From assembly GCA_015486815.1 (NCBI GenBank), contig WFQY01000056.1:1-10191 (forward strand): a stretch of DNA of 10,191 nucleotides. The letters are read 5' to 3'. How positions within the stretch are numbered: the stretch's first letter is position 1; each line of letters begins with the position of its first letter. The notes under the pieces are model-generated. The model saw nothing but the letters and a program-made list of their open reading frames with translations. It was not told the DNA's origin and did no database searches. Made by a program: the position numbers and the translations under genes. Positions 1 through 7,263 of this stretch are shown in pieces. This stretch comes from Phycisphaerae bacterium. GTDB taxonomy: Bacteria > Planctomycetota > Phycisphaerae > JAAYCJ01.

Positions 1-1
1 A

Positions 2-748
2 CCCGATACAGCTCTACCGATAGTTGCGATTGCAACCACATCGGGAACAGGCTCGGAAGCTACTGTCGCAGCAGTATTTACGGATACGGAAAAGAACATC
101 AAACAATCAATCAAAAGCCCCGCGATGATGCCAACGGTAGCACTCGTCGATCCGGAACTGACCGTCTCGTGTCCGCCAGCACAGACAACTTATGCGGGAA
201 TGGACGCTTTGACACAAGCGATAGAGTCTTTTTGCTCGATATATGCCACCAATCTGACAGAAGCGCTTTCGGAAAAGGCGATGGCGTTGATCGGCAAAAA
301 TATCATAACTGCTTATCGCGAAGGGACTAATATCGAGGCGCGCGAAGCGATGGCGGATGGTAGTTTACTTGCAGGACTTGCCCTTGCCAATGCAAAGCTC
401 GGACTGGTGCACGGCATAGCACATCCGATAGGTGCATTAACCCATAAGCCACACGGACTTATATGTGCCATCGCTCTGCCAGCTGTGCTTGAATATAATC
501 GCGAGACATTATCCGCTGGCAGAAATAAATATGGTGAAATGGCGAAAATCTTTGGTAAAGATCCGATACAATTCGTCCGAAAACTTCAAAAGGCACTGGA
601 AATACCCGCTGATTTCCGCAGTTTTAGTATTGATAAGGAGCAACTGCCAACAATAGCGGAAAATTCGATGGGTTCGGGTTCAACCGGCGCCAATCCGCGA
701 AAAACCACTCCCAATGACGTCATCGCCCTGCTCGAAAATCTTATATAA
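2..748 (+). CDS. Iron-type (group III) alcohol dehydrogenase, C-terminal part
   Basis: Partial gene: the frame is open from the left window edge and yields 248 residues. The family is usually about 380 residues, so roughly the first 130 are missing. It is likely an NAD(P)-dependent cytosolic oxidoreductase interconverting an alcohol and an aldehyde; the substrate cannot be read from the sequence. Fragment residues 12-19 (TTSGTGSE) match the conserved nucleotide-binding segment. The metal-site segment GMDALTQAIE (66-75) and the His-rich segment GLVHGIAHPIGA followed by PHG (H137, H141, H151) are clear. By homology the ligands are Asp68, residue 72, His137 and His151. Residue 72 is Gln rather than the His of FucO-like enzymes; from memory a sizeable subfamily of annotated iron alcohol dehydrogenases shares this Gln. 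The end (GSTGANPRKTTPNDV) resembles the usual C-terminus of that subfamily, so the 3' end is intact. No terminator-like hairpin follows it. Confidence 0.93.
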   Translation, partial: PDTALPIVAIATTSGTGSEATVAAVFTDTEKNIKQSIKSPAMMPTVALVDPELTVSCPPAQTTYAGMDALTQAIESFCSIYATNLTEALSEKAMALIGKNIITAYREGTNIEAREAMADGSLLAGLALANAKLGLVHGIAHPIGALTHKPHGLICAIALPAVLEYNRETLSAGRNKYGEMAKIFGKDPIQFVRKLQKALEIPADFRSFSIDKEQLPTIAENSMGSGSTGANPRKTTPNDVIALLENLI

Positions 749-866
749 ATAACGCCTCTAAACTCTAAATAAAGCCCTATCTGTTTTAAGTCGATAAATA
801 CCGTATCAATACGGATGCATAAGGTATAGGTCCAGCTACGAGTTATAAATAACAGATGGAATAAAG
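749..866. other. Intergenic gap with a short hairpin
   Basis: AT-rich gap between the dehydrogenase and the c-di-GMP protein. The only structure I see is the inverted repeat CCGTAT-CA-ATACGG at 801-814, a 5-bp RNA stem with a UCAA loop. It has no U-tract and so does not read as an intrinsic terminator. I see no convincing -35/-10 pair and no match to a c-di-GMP riboswitch core. Confidence 0.4.
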
Positions 867-2537
867 TTGACCCAAGAAAAGCAGACAACCATTTTACTCG
901 TTGACCCGGAGCAAGAAACTCGCTTGGCGGTTAGCGAACGTCTCGAAGCAGAAGGGTATAAATGTCTGCATGCGCAAACACTATCGGAGGCTCAAGAGAT
1001 TCTCTCTAAAAATCCGATTAGCTTGATAATCTCCGAAGTAGATATACCCGATGGTTCGGGATTTGAATTTCTCGCTATCGAAGCTACCAATGAACATTCT
1101 CTTCAACCTGTAATCTACCTTACAAACTACGGTGGGCTCGAGCAGATAAAAGATGCAATCAGGGCGGGTGCATTTGACTATCTGGAAAAACCTGCTGATT
1201 TGGATCACCTGAATGATATTGTAAAACGTGCACTTAGTATGAAGAATAAATATACCGGTCCTGAACGCAGAGCGTTCGATGCACTCAAGCCTGTTCAGCC
1301 ACGGTGGAATGTGGTAGATAAGCTTACTAATCTTGTTTCTCATCGTTTCGTCGTCGAAAAGCTGCCTGAGATATATACCCGGTGCAGAAAGAAAGCAATT
1401 CCGTTAAGTCTCTGCTTGATAGATGTGGATAGCTTCAGACAATTCAATGATAGAAACGGCTTGGATTTGGGTGACCTTGCATTAATAGAGGTAGGAAAAA
1501 GACTTCGTCAGCTTACACGACGCGAAGACATAATAGCCAGATACGGTGGAGATGAGTTTTTACTTGTCCTTCCCGGTGCGAATGAACAGGCATCACGGAA
1601 ATTAGCTAACAGGATAATAGAAGATTTTCGTAAAAGGCCTTGGAAGATCGCGGGGCAAAGTATATCCATTGAGTTATGTATTGGCGTGGTCGAGATAGAC
1701 ATCGACGAATATGGTAATGAGATGGAATTTCTCGATCGTGTAATAGAAGCTGCTTATCATGCAAAATTTCAAGGATCAGGTTCGGTAGTCGTATGGAAGC
1801 CCGTATTAAGCAGGGAAATATCTCTTACTGATGACTTTGCCGATCAAGAGCCACTTATGCCCGACTATGAAGCTACAAATATAATGATGTGGCGATTCAG
1901 AGAACTTAGCAGACGGTTATCGAATATATCGATGGAGACATTGCGAATTTTAGTAGCAGCTGTCGAGGCAAGAGACCCTTACACCAAAGATCATTCGGTA
2001 CGAGTTGCGAGTTTTTCACGATATATAGCAGAAGAACTTGGTCTTTCGCAACACCAAATAGCAACGATATATTCAGCTGCTATGCTTCACGATATAGGTA
2101 AAATCGGGATAAGCGATAACATTCTGACCAAGCCTGGTACACTTACCGACGAAGAATATGAGCTTATCAAACAGCATCCGACCATAGGCGTAACTATTTT
2201 GGAGCAGACACAATTTTTCGTTTCGGAAATTTCTCTGGTCAAGCATCATCACGAAAGATTCGACGGACAGGGATATCCCGATGGTCTGGTTGGCGAGGAT
2301 ATTCCTCTGGGAAGTAGAATCATCAGCGTCGCTGACGCAGTCGAAGCGATGCTGGCGAGGAGAAGCTATAAAAATAATTACGATATCGAGTTTACTATCC
2401 GCCAACTTGAAGAAGGTGCGGGCACGCAATTCGACCCTAACATAGTTGAAGTCGCCCTAAATGTAATAAAGCAAGGTGTGTTGGAAAGACTTTGGCAGTC
2501 GCTTAAAGTCAACGATAATGCCGTTTTTATTGCATAA
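867..2537 (+). CDS. Receiver-GGDEF-HD-GYP c-di-GMP signalling protein
   Basis: Cytosolic 556-residue protein with three domains in order: a CheY-like receiver (about 7-122), a GGDEF diguanylate cyclase domain (about 147-315) and an HD-GYP phosphodiesterase domain (about 355-545). The GGDEF motif is intact (227-231), with RRED at 218-221 placed as the usual RxxD inhibitory site. The substrate helix reads NDRNGLDLGD, with Leu where His is usual. HD-GYP motifs are complete: HDIGK at 408-412 and HHE followed by DGQGYP at 461-471. The protein could therefore both make and break down c-di-GMP. The receiver is degenerate: Glu57 occupies the phospho-acceptor Asp position and Pro14 replaces the second acidic-pocket residue, while Asp13, Thr86 and Lys108 remain. 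The start is TTG: an in-frame stop lies at 846-848, a weak GATGGA ribosome site is at 855-860, and the next Met is residue 125, after the receiver. No histidine kinase lies in the window. Confidence 0.93.
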   Translation: MTQEKQTTILLVDPEQETRLAVSERLEAEGYKCLHAQTLSEAQEILSKNPISLIISEVDIPDGSGFEFLAIEATNEHSLQPVIYLTNYGGLEQIKDAIRAGAFDYLEKPADLDHLNDIVKRALSMKNKYTGPERRAFDALKPVQPRWNVVDKLTNLVSHRFVVEKLPEIYTRCRKKAIPLSLCLIDVDSFRQFNDRNGLDLGDLALIEVGKRLRQLTRREDIIARYGGDEFLLVLPGANEQASRKLANRIIEDFRKRPWKIAGQSISIELCIGVVEIDIDEYGNEMEFLDRVIEAAYHAKFQGSGSVVVWKPVLSREISLTDDFADQEPLMPDYEATNIMMWRFRELSRRLSNISMETLRILVAAVEARDPYTKDHSVRVASFSRYIAEELGLSQHQIATIYSAAMLHDIGKIGISDNILTKPGTLTDEEYELIKQHPTIGVTILEQTQFFVSEISLVKHHHERFDGQGYPDGLVGEDIPLGSRIISVADAVEAMLARRSYKNNYDIEFTIRQLEEGAGTQFDPNIVEVALNVIKQGVLERLWQSLKVNDNAVFIA

Positions 2538-2573
2538 ATTACGAATAAAACCGTTTACTCTTGCACACTAATA

Positions 2574-3059
2574 TTAATCGAGAGTTTTATGCAGCATATC
2601 CGCTTCTTCTCTGCCAACAGCTTTGAATATTCGCTTTTCTATCCCACCAAACACTAGCGCCATAACAGGTATATTCATCGTACCTATGTATGTTTTACCG
2701 TTACGCTCATAGACCGCTAATCCGCAAGGCATAATAGACGCCATTTGTGGCCTATTATCGACCATCACTTTTGCATAATCAGCTTTGCACGTAAAAAACA
2801 CCTGCAACTTATCAACACTACTGAAAGGTTTATTATGTTTAATCATCGCATCGGAAAAGTACCACTCGGGAATGGGAAAAACCCATCCTTGAGCTTGCTC
2901 AACAGCTTGCTTTAACCGCTCGATGGTAGTATCGAAATCGTAATTGCTGGGATGCTCAACGACCATATAGTTACGAGCACCCCACATAACAAAACCAGCC
3001 ATAATTACCAAACCTATCACAAATGCCAAAATAACCGCGACTACTACCATTATACCCAT
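2574..3059 (-). CDS. Membrane-anchored DUF302 protein
   Basis: 161-residue protein with one N-terminal membrane helix (about residues 3-27), followed by a soluble domain (about 41-155) that I assign to DUF302. The assignment rests on the amphipathic TTIERLKQAVEQ segment and the late motif IMPCGLAVYERNGKTYIG (MPC at 110-112), a hallmark of that family. DUF302 proteins have no agreed biochemical function; they often occur with small ArsR-type regulators and sulfur or metal stress genes. It lies 21 bases after the ArsR gene in the same direction, so the two are probably co-transcribed and the regulator likely controls it. The start is ambiguous: GAGAGG sits directly against the first ATG, while the in-frame ATG at codon 4 (3048-3050) has more normal spacing. 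Cys91 and Cys112 are the only cysteines. The gene is convergent with the upstream-strand c-di-GMP gene, 36 bases apart, with no evident terminator between them. Confidence 0.85.
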   Translation of the reverse strand: MGIMVVVAVILAFVIGLVIMAGFVMWGARNYMVVEHPSNYDFDTTIERLKQAVEQAQGWVFPIPEWYFSDAMIKHNKPFSSVDKLQVFFTCKADYAKVMVDNRPQMASIMPCGLAVYERNGKTYIGTMNIPVMALVFGGIEKRIFKAVGREEADMLHKTLD

Positions 3060-3080
3060 CCTCTCATAAAAAGACCAAAA

Positions 3081-3419
3081 TTAGCTGTTAGCGGTAACTT
3101 TTTTAGGTTTCATCTGCGAAATATCGTCGGGAATTTTCGTAGGATATTTTCCCGACAGAAATTCCATCAATGCATCTACCATTGTAGGCTTACAGACATA
3201 GTAGCATCTGAATTGGCCTTTTCTGCAGCAATCTATTATTCCCGCTTGTTTCAGCAACAATAGATGCTGCGACAGATTAGGCTGATGGATATCAAGCAGT
3301 TCCTGAATATCGCTAACACATCTTGTGCTGTTCTTAAGCGTCTGCAAAATAGCAAGCCTTGTCGGATGTGCTAACACTGCAAGTAACTCAGCCTTTTTCT
3401 CCAATACTCTGAAATTCAT
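3081..3419 (-). CDS. ArsR/SmtB-family winged-helix repressor
   Basis: 112-residue DNA-binding regulator. HPTRLAIL (18-25), then CVSDIQELL and the recognition helix region QPNLSQHLLLLKQAGI (46-61), are the classical ArsR helix-turn-helix; a beta-wing follows (about 65-76). ArsR proteins usually repress their own operon and release DNA when a metal ion, arsenite or reactive sulfur species binds. The standard arsenite CxC pair in helix 3 is incomplete: Cys34 is present but Ser36 replaces the second Cys. Instead there is a cluster, Cys64-Cys65, Cys72 and Cys76, along and beside the wing, which could bind a soft metal or form thiol or persulfide linkages. This inducer is inference. It is the first gene of an operon with the DUF302 gene, and the promoter and dyad upstream suggest autoregulation. 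The ribosome site upstream (CCTGGA) is weak. Confidence 0.92.
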   Translation of the reverse strand: MNFRVLEKKAELLAVLAHPTRLAILQTLKNSTRCVSDIQELLDIHQPNLSQHLLLLKQAGIIDCCRKGQFRCYYVCKPTMVDALMEFLSGKYPTKIPDDISQMKPKKVTANS

Positions 3420-3443
3420 TTAACTGTATTCCAGGCAAATACC

Positions 3444-3502
3444 CATATAATAATGTTCGCTAACCATATAATAATATTCTAATATGCGAATGTTATTATA
3501 TG
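3444..3502. promoter_or_regulatory. Operator-like dyad plus extra half-site (probable ArsR binding sites)
   Basis: Three copies of one element. The main dyad pairs CATATAATAATATTC (3465-3479) with GAATGTTATTATATG (3488-3502): 15-base arms, one mismatch, 8-base centre. A further copy, CATATAATAATGTTCGC (3444-3460), lies 21 bases (two helical turns) from the left arm in the same orientation and matches the right arm inverted at 15 of 17 positions. The right arm covers the -10 hexamer; the others lie just downstream of the predicted transcription start. As most of the right arm precedes the transcript, a DNA operator is more likely than an RNA hairpin. That ArsR is the binding protein is inference from position and symmetry. 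Confidence 0.75.
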
Positions 3503-3522
3503 TACTTTGCCGAACTTGTCAA
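3495..3522 (-). promoter_or_regulatory. Near-consensus sigma70 promoter for the ArsR-DUF302 operon
   Basis: On the minus strand TTGACA (3522-3517) and TATAAT (3500-3495) are both perfect hexamers separated by 16 bases. The predicted start is near 3488, giving a leader of about 70 bases before the ArsR start codon. The -10 lies inside the right arm of the operator-like dyad, the geometry expected for repression by competition with RNA polymerase. Confidence 0.85.
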
Positions 3523-3594
3523 GGGTAATTGCAAAAATATTTTCGGGGGAGGAGAATTTGCAGATAAATGGTAGTTTATTGTTTAGTCAGGACA

Positions 3595-3640
3595 TTCTAA
3601 CATTTACCGACGGCATGGTTCGCACTTAAGAATGTTAGAA
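3595..3640. repeat. Perfect 10-bp inverted repeat with 26-base loop
   Basis: TTCTAACATT (3595-3604) and AATGTTAGAA (3631-3640) are exact reverse complements. They sit between the end of the DUF2723 gene and the ArsR promoter. There is no adjacent T-run on either strand, so it is not a standard intrinsic terminator. It could be a protein site or a factor-dependent processing hairpin for the DUF2723 transcript; no function can be assigned. The rest of 3523-3717 holds only a nine-base direct repeat (ATTCGGGCG at 3674 and 3691) and no credible gene. Confidence 0.5.
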
Positions 3641-3717
3641 CGAGAATTGTGGAATATGAACGAAAAACGTAATATTCGGGCGTTTTGAGAATTCGGGCGA
3701 TTGGAAATTATGAAATA

Positions 3718-5220
3718 TTATTCCTTAATCTCGCAGATTTTATTTACTTTGGATAGCTTGAAATTTTTCAATATCCAATCGGGGCAGTAGTGTGGGTACG
3801 GACGAATGACGAAAACGGCTCTGCTTTTGAGCAATCTTTTCAATTTTCGGATTTTCACACCGTCAGGCTCATTTGCAAACAACGAATTTGTGATTGTCAA
3901 ATCATTTCGTTTGTTATATGCAAGCTGATAATAGATAAGCGGACGAGAAGAGGTACCATCAGCGATTATAATGGAATTTTTGGGAGCGATTTTGAAGACT
4001 TCTTCCGCAAGTTTTTGTGGGCCTACATATCGGGTTTTCCACGGCTGAAAGAAATATTTCGCTTCGTTACGGTACGGAATCGGAGCGGTACCGATTGACG
4101 GTTTATAACGTTCTATCACGTCGGGCAGAATTGCATAAAACAACGGTGGAATCAAAGCAAAAGCTATCAGGACAAATTTCATCTTCGGTTTTCGGGAAAT
4201 CAACCAAGCTGAGCCTAATCCTATCCATAGGCTTAAAAATAAAACCGGTAAAATGAAAAACGTATATTGATCGCGTACACTATAACGAACAGCGAAAAGC
4301 AGATGGAAAATCGTTGCAATTATCAGTAAATTAAACATCGTCGGTTTGATTATTCTCCGAGCTTTTATCATACCAGCTGGTATAAGCAAAATGTTAGGTG
4401 TGGGGAAATTCAGGCATATCACAGCGAACGATGCGATTAACATCTTTAAGCTGACGGTGGTATTCAATACCTGTTTTTGATAACGCCCAAATAGCATCGA
4501 ATGAATCACATCGCTGATAGGTTGGCCAGCCAGCCAAGCCTGCAGGCCTAAGTACTCATAAGGAATCGCACCGATTATCCATAGCGCAGCAGCGGGAAAA
4601 AGCCAACGAAGCTTAAACCCCTCGGTTCGTGTCAGCGAAATTGTCCATACGATAATCGCTGCCAACGTAATCGTTGCGAGCATATGGTTTGAACATTCCA
4701 AACCGTTGAGAAACCACGCTAACAAATACCATTTGATATTTTTTGTCAGAACGAATTTTGCAATCACAATAAGTTCACAGGTAACAAAAAAAGTACTTAC
4801 GCTATATACTTCCGCTAATGCGCAATGCTGCCAAAACGTATGTGCTAAGCCAAGCGAAACCGCCCCCAAACCAGCAGCGAATCTGCGATAAGAAACATTC
4901 GTCAATAGCAACGACAGTAGTAAATATACATTCGCAACGGTAAATGTGCCGAAGGTTACTGATACGAGATTTGTCTTGAATGCGCTATCTTTGAAAGGCA
5001 GAAATTGAAACAGCTGAGCAATCAAATAATACAACGGATGAGCAAGGGCGAGTCCGAGCTTGCCGGTAAAGTCATACGTAATTACTCTTATCTGAGCCAA
5101 GCCACTGTCCTGCCAGAGGACTCCCGGGGCAACAGAAATGTAATAGACAATTCCCGCCAGCAGGACGGCGATAATATATTCCGTAAAAAGTCGGCTGCGA
5201 TGATTAGATACATTTTCCAT
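3718..5220 (-). CDS. DUF2723 polytopic membrane glycosyltransferase-like protein (GT-C fold)
   Basis: 500-residue integral membrane protein. The N-terminal half and middle contain about ten hydrophobic segments; the last 130 or so residues are soluble and probably lie outside the membrane. The first loop after membrane segment one carries VLWQDSG (34-40), matching the conserved GDSGE-like acidic loop of DUF2723. Next come LALAHPLYYLIAQLF and FWQHCALAEVYSVSTFF, both typical of that family. DUF2723 proteins are GT-C superfamily members (related to protein O-mannosyltransferases) thought to move a sugar from a lipid-linked donor to protein or glycan. Asp38 is the candidate catalytic residue. The acceptor and sugar are unknown. 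The gene is divergent from the Maf gene with only 96 bases between, which suggests a shared role in surface or flagellar glycosylation but does not prove it. The start ATG has only a weak GGA ribosome site. Confidence 0.85.
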   Translation of the reverse strand: MENVSNHRSRLFTEYIIAVLLAGIVYYISVAPGVLWQDSGLAQIRVITYDFTGKLGLALAHPLYYLIAQLFQFLPFKDSAFKTNLVSVTFGTFTVANVYLLLSLLLTNVSYRRFAAGLGAVSLGLAHTFWQHCALAEVYSVSTFFVTCELIVIAKFVLTKNIKWYLLAWFLNGLECSNHMLATITLAAIIVWTISLTRTEGFKLRWLFPAAALWIIGAIPYEYLGLQAWLAGQPISDVIHSMLFGRYQKQVLNTTVSLKMLIASFAVICLNFPTPNILLIPAGMIKARRIIKPTMFNLLIIATIFHLLFAVRYSVRDQYTFFILPVLFLSLWIGLGSAWLISRKPKMKFVLIAFALIPPLFYAILPDVIERYKPSIGTAPIPYRNEAKYFFQPWKTRYVGPQKLAEEVFKIAPKNSIIIADGTSSRPLIYYQLAYNKRNDLTITNSLFANEPDGVKIRKLKRLLKSRAVFVIRPYPHYCPDWILKNFKLSKVNKICEIKE

Positions 5221-5270
5221 TTATATTTTCCGAGTTTTGCCTTGTTCTATCGTTTGTACTACGTAAGAAT

Positions 5271-5298
5271 ATAATATCAGTTTAAGGTCTATTGGCAA
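5271..5298 (-). promoter_or_regulatory. Candidate promoter for the DUF2723 gene
   Basis: On the minus strand TTGCCA (5298-5293) and TATTAT (5276-5271) are 16 bases apart, each five of six matches to the sigma70 hexamers. This predicts a start near 5264 and a leader of about 43 bases. A plus-strand TATAAT (5270-5275) overlaps the same bases and could serve the divergent Maf gene, but it lacks a recognisable -35. If both are used, the two promoters would exclude each other. Confidence 0.5.
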
Positions 5299-5316
5299 TA
5301 GTGAAAATTTAGGAAT

Positions 5317-7263
5317 ATGAGCGAGCAGACAACCGAATCAAAAGTGGAATTTTCCGACGCTTCGAATTGGCTTGCCAATCTCCGAGCGTTGTATAGCGTG
5401 GATATGCAGCTGGCACAGAGCATTGATGATCTGCCCGAATCGGATTATTTCGAATTGGCAGCTGCACGTAACGAGAGTATGACCGCTAAAGTCAGATTAA
5501 ATGACGGACGCGAGATTTTCCTTCACAGCAGATATGATCCGCAAACGGAAGCTAAGCGTTTTGTCGATAGCCTCGACTTCGACAATAATTTCGTATTCGT
5601 CGTATCGGGATTCGGGTTGGGCTATCACATTCGCGAATTGTTCGATCGGGCAACAAGCGAGACGATAGTTGTTGTGCTCGAGCCTGAGCTATATGTTATT
5701 CGTACCGGCTTGTGGAATATCGATTTTCCCACAGAGATTAAAGACAACAGATTGATTTTTCTCAATACAGCTGACCAAGGGCTTTTGCATAAAAAGCTTA
5801 CCCCCCTATCGACGACTCTGACGATGGGTACCGCACTTGTTGCTCATCCGTATAGCAAGCAGTGGCACGATAAATTTCATAGCGAAATGAGAGAACACAT
5901 ATCAAACTATATGGCGTATTGCAGAATGTCGTTTGTAACGCTAATCGGCAATAGTAAAATCACCCAGCAGAATGTTGTGGATAATCTCGCATATTATGTA
6001 TGCTGTCCGCCTATCGATATACTACGCAGAAGATTTGCTGGCTATCCCGCGATAGTCGTCTCAGCTGGACCGTCATTAGCGAAGAACATCGATCTGTTAA
6101 AGCAGGCACAAGGCAAAGCGATAATAATAGCTGTCCAGACAACGTTAAAGACGCTCCTTAAAAAAGGAATAAAACCCGATTTCGTTACAAGTCTCGACTG
6201 GAGCCCGATATCGAGGAGATTCTTTCAGGATATAGATGACTTTGGCGATATACATCTGATCGCAGAGCCTAAAGTTTCTTGCGTAGTGCCTGATACTTTC
6301 ACCGGTAGGAAGAGCCTGCTACGCAATGAATTTGCTGATATGTGCATAGGTTCGTTAGCGAAACAAAGAGACTCTCTGCGAGCGGGCAGTACGGTGGCAC
6401 ATCTCGCATTTTATTTAGCGGAATTTATCGGTGCCGATCCGATCGTGCTTGTGGGACAGGATTTGGCATTTAGCGATAATCTCTATTACGCCCCCGGCGG
6501 AGCTGTCCACGAGATGTGGTCGGTCGAGCTTAACAGATTTTATACGCTTGAGATGAAAGAATGGGAGCGCATCGTACGGAACAGAAATATTTTGCGCAAA
6601 GTGAAAGATATTAACGACAAGACGATCTATACCGACGAGCAGATGTTTTCATATCTTCAGCAGTTTGAAAGAGACTTCGCACAAACGTCCGCAACGGTTA
6701 TTGATGCGACCGAAGGCGGTGCGAAAAAACGCGGAACGACGATAATGACTCTTAAAGATACGCTTGATAAATATGCACAACGAGATATTCCGCGAGAAAA
6801 GTTTAGCTATCTGAAAGAGCTTAACTGGTTCGACCCTTCACCTCTGCCCGAGCTTAAAGACGAGCTTGAACAGCGCAAGGAACAAATCAATCGATTCAAA
6901 GAGCTTTGCGAAAAGACGGTCGATTTACTCAATCAGCTGCAAAATCTTTTGGACGATCCGGTGAGATTCAATCGTCTGATCGTCAAGGTCGATGAAATTC
7001 GCTCGCTTGTAAATGCGCATCAGTCAGCGATGCAAATGGTATGTATGGTGTCAGCGTTGGCGGATTTGCGTAGGATTCAGCACGATCGACGAATATCAGC
7101 TGCCAATATGAAAGATGATAAGGAACGTGCAAGACGTCAGCTACTCAGAGATATCGAATATGTGCAATCATTAGCAGATGGCTGCGATATGGTAATCGAT
7201 ATTCTGGATTCGGGTCTGAAACGGATAGACGAAAAAATGGAATGCAACGATGACGGAAAATAA
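5317..7263 (+). CDS. Maf-type flagellin glycosyltransferase (DUF115 / MptE-like domain)
   Basis: 648-residue cytosolic protein. The central domain (about 240-410) is DUF115: it begins YPAIVVSAGPSL (243-254), continues with a LLKKGIKPDFVTSLDW segment and closes with GADPIVLVGQDLAFSD (372-387), all hallmark positions. The N-terminal 200 residues match the usual lead-in region of Maf proteins. The C-terminus (about 510-645) is a long charged helical, probably coiled-coil, segment. Maf (motility-associated factor) proteins transfer nonulosonic acids such as pseudaminic or legionaminic acid onto flagellin Ser/Thr before export; the sugar used here is unknown, and no nonulosonate synthesis gene or flagellin gene is in view. 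The start ATG has AGGA only two bases upstream, an unusually tight spacing. The 3' end overlaps the next gene by 14 bases, indicating translational coupling. Confidence 0.9.
   Translation: MSEQTTESKVEFSDASNWLANLRALYSVDMQLAQSIDDLPESDYFELAAARNESMTAKVRLNDGREIFLHSRYDPQTEAKRFVDSLDFDNNFVFVVSGFGLGYHIRELFDRATSETIVVVLEPELYVIRTGLWNIDFPTEIKDNRLIFLNTADQGLLHKKLTPLSTTLTMGTALVAHPYSKQWHDKFHSEMREHISNYMAYCRMSFVTLIGNSKITQQNVVDNLAYYVCCPPIDILRRRFAGYPAIVVSAGPSLAKNIDLLKQAQGKAIIIAVQTTLKTLLKKGIKPDFVTSLDWSPISRRFFQDIDDFGDIHLIAEPKVSCVVPDTFTGRKSLLRNEFADMCIGSLAKQRDSLRAGSTVAHLAFYLAEFIGADPIVLVGQDLAFSDNLYYAPGGAVHEMWSVELNRFYTLEMKEWERIVRNRNILRKVKDINDKTIYTDEQMFSYLQQFERDFAQTSATVIDATEGGAKKRGTTIMTLKDTLDKYAQRDIPREKFSYLKELNWFDPSPLPELKDELEQRKEQINRFKELCEKTVDLLNQLQNLLDDPVRFNRLIVKVDEIRSLVNAHQSAMQMVCMVSALADLRRIQHDRRISAANMKDDKERARRQLLRDIEYVQSLADGCDMVIDILDSGLKRIDEKMECNDDGK

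Noticed and set aside
749..866. Possible c-di-GMP riboswitch before the GGDEF/HD-GYP gene
   Set aside because: No conserved core or long-range pairing of known classes; only a 5-bp hairpin is visible.
586..888. 100-codon minus-strand open frame over the end of the dehydrogenase
   Set aside because: Lies antisense to clear dehydrogenase coding sequence, no family resemblance, no ribosome site.
3444..3502. CRISPR-like or tandem repeat array in the ArsR upstream region
   Set aside because: Only three copies, one inverted, tightly fitted to a promoter; an operator explains it better.
5005..5274. 89-codon plus-strand frame antisense to the start of the DUF2723 gene
   Set aside because: The minus-strand frame has clear membrane segments and family motifs; this one is its shadow.
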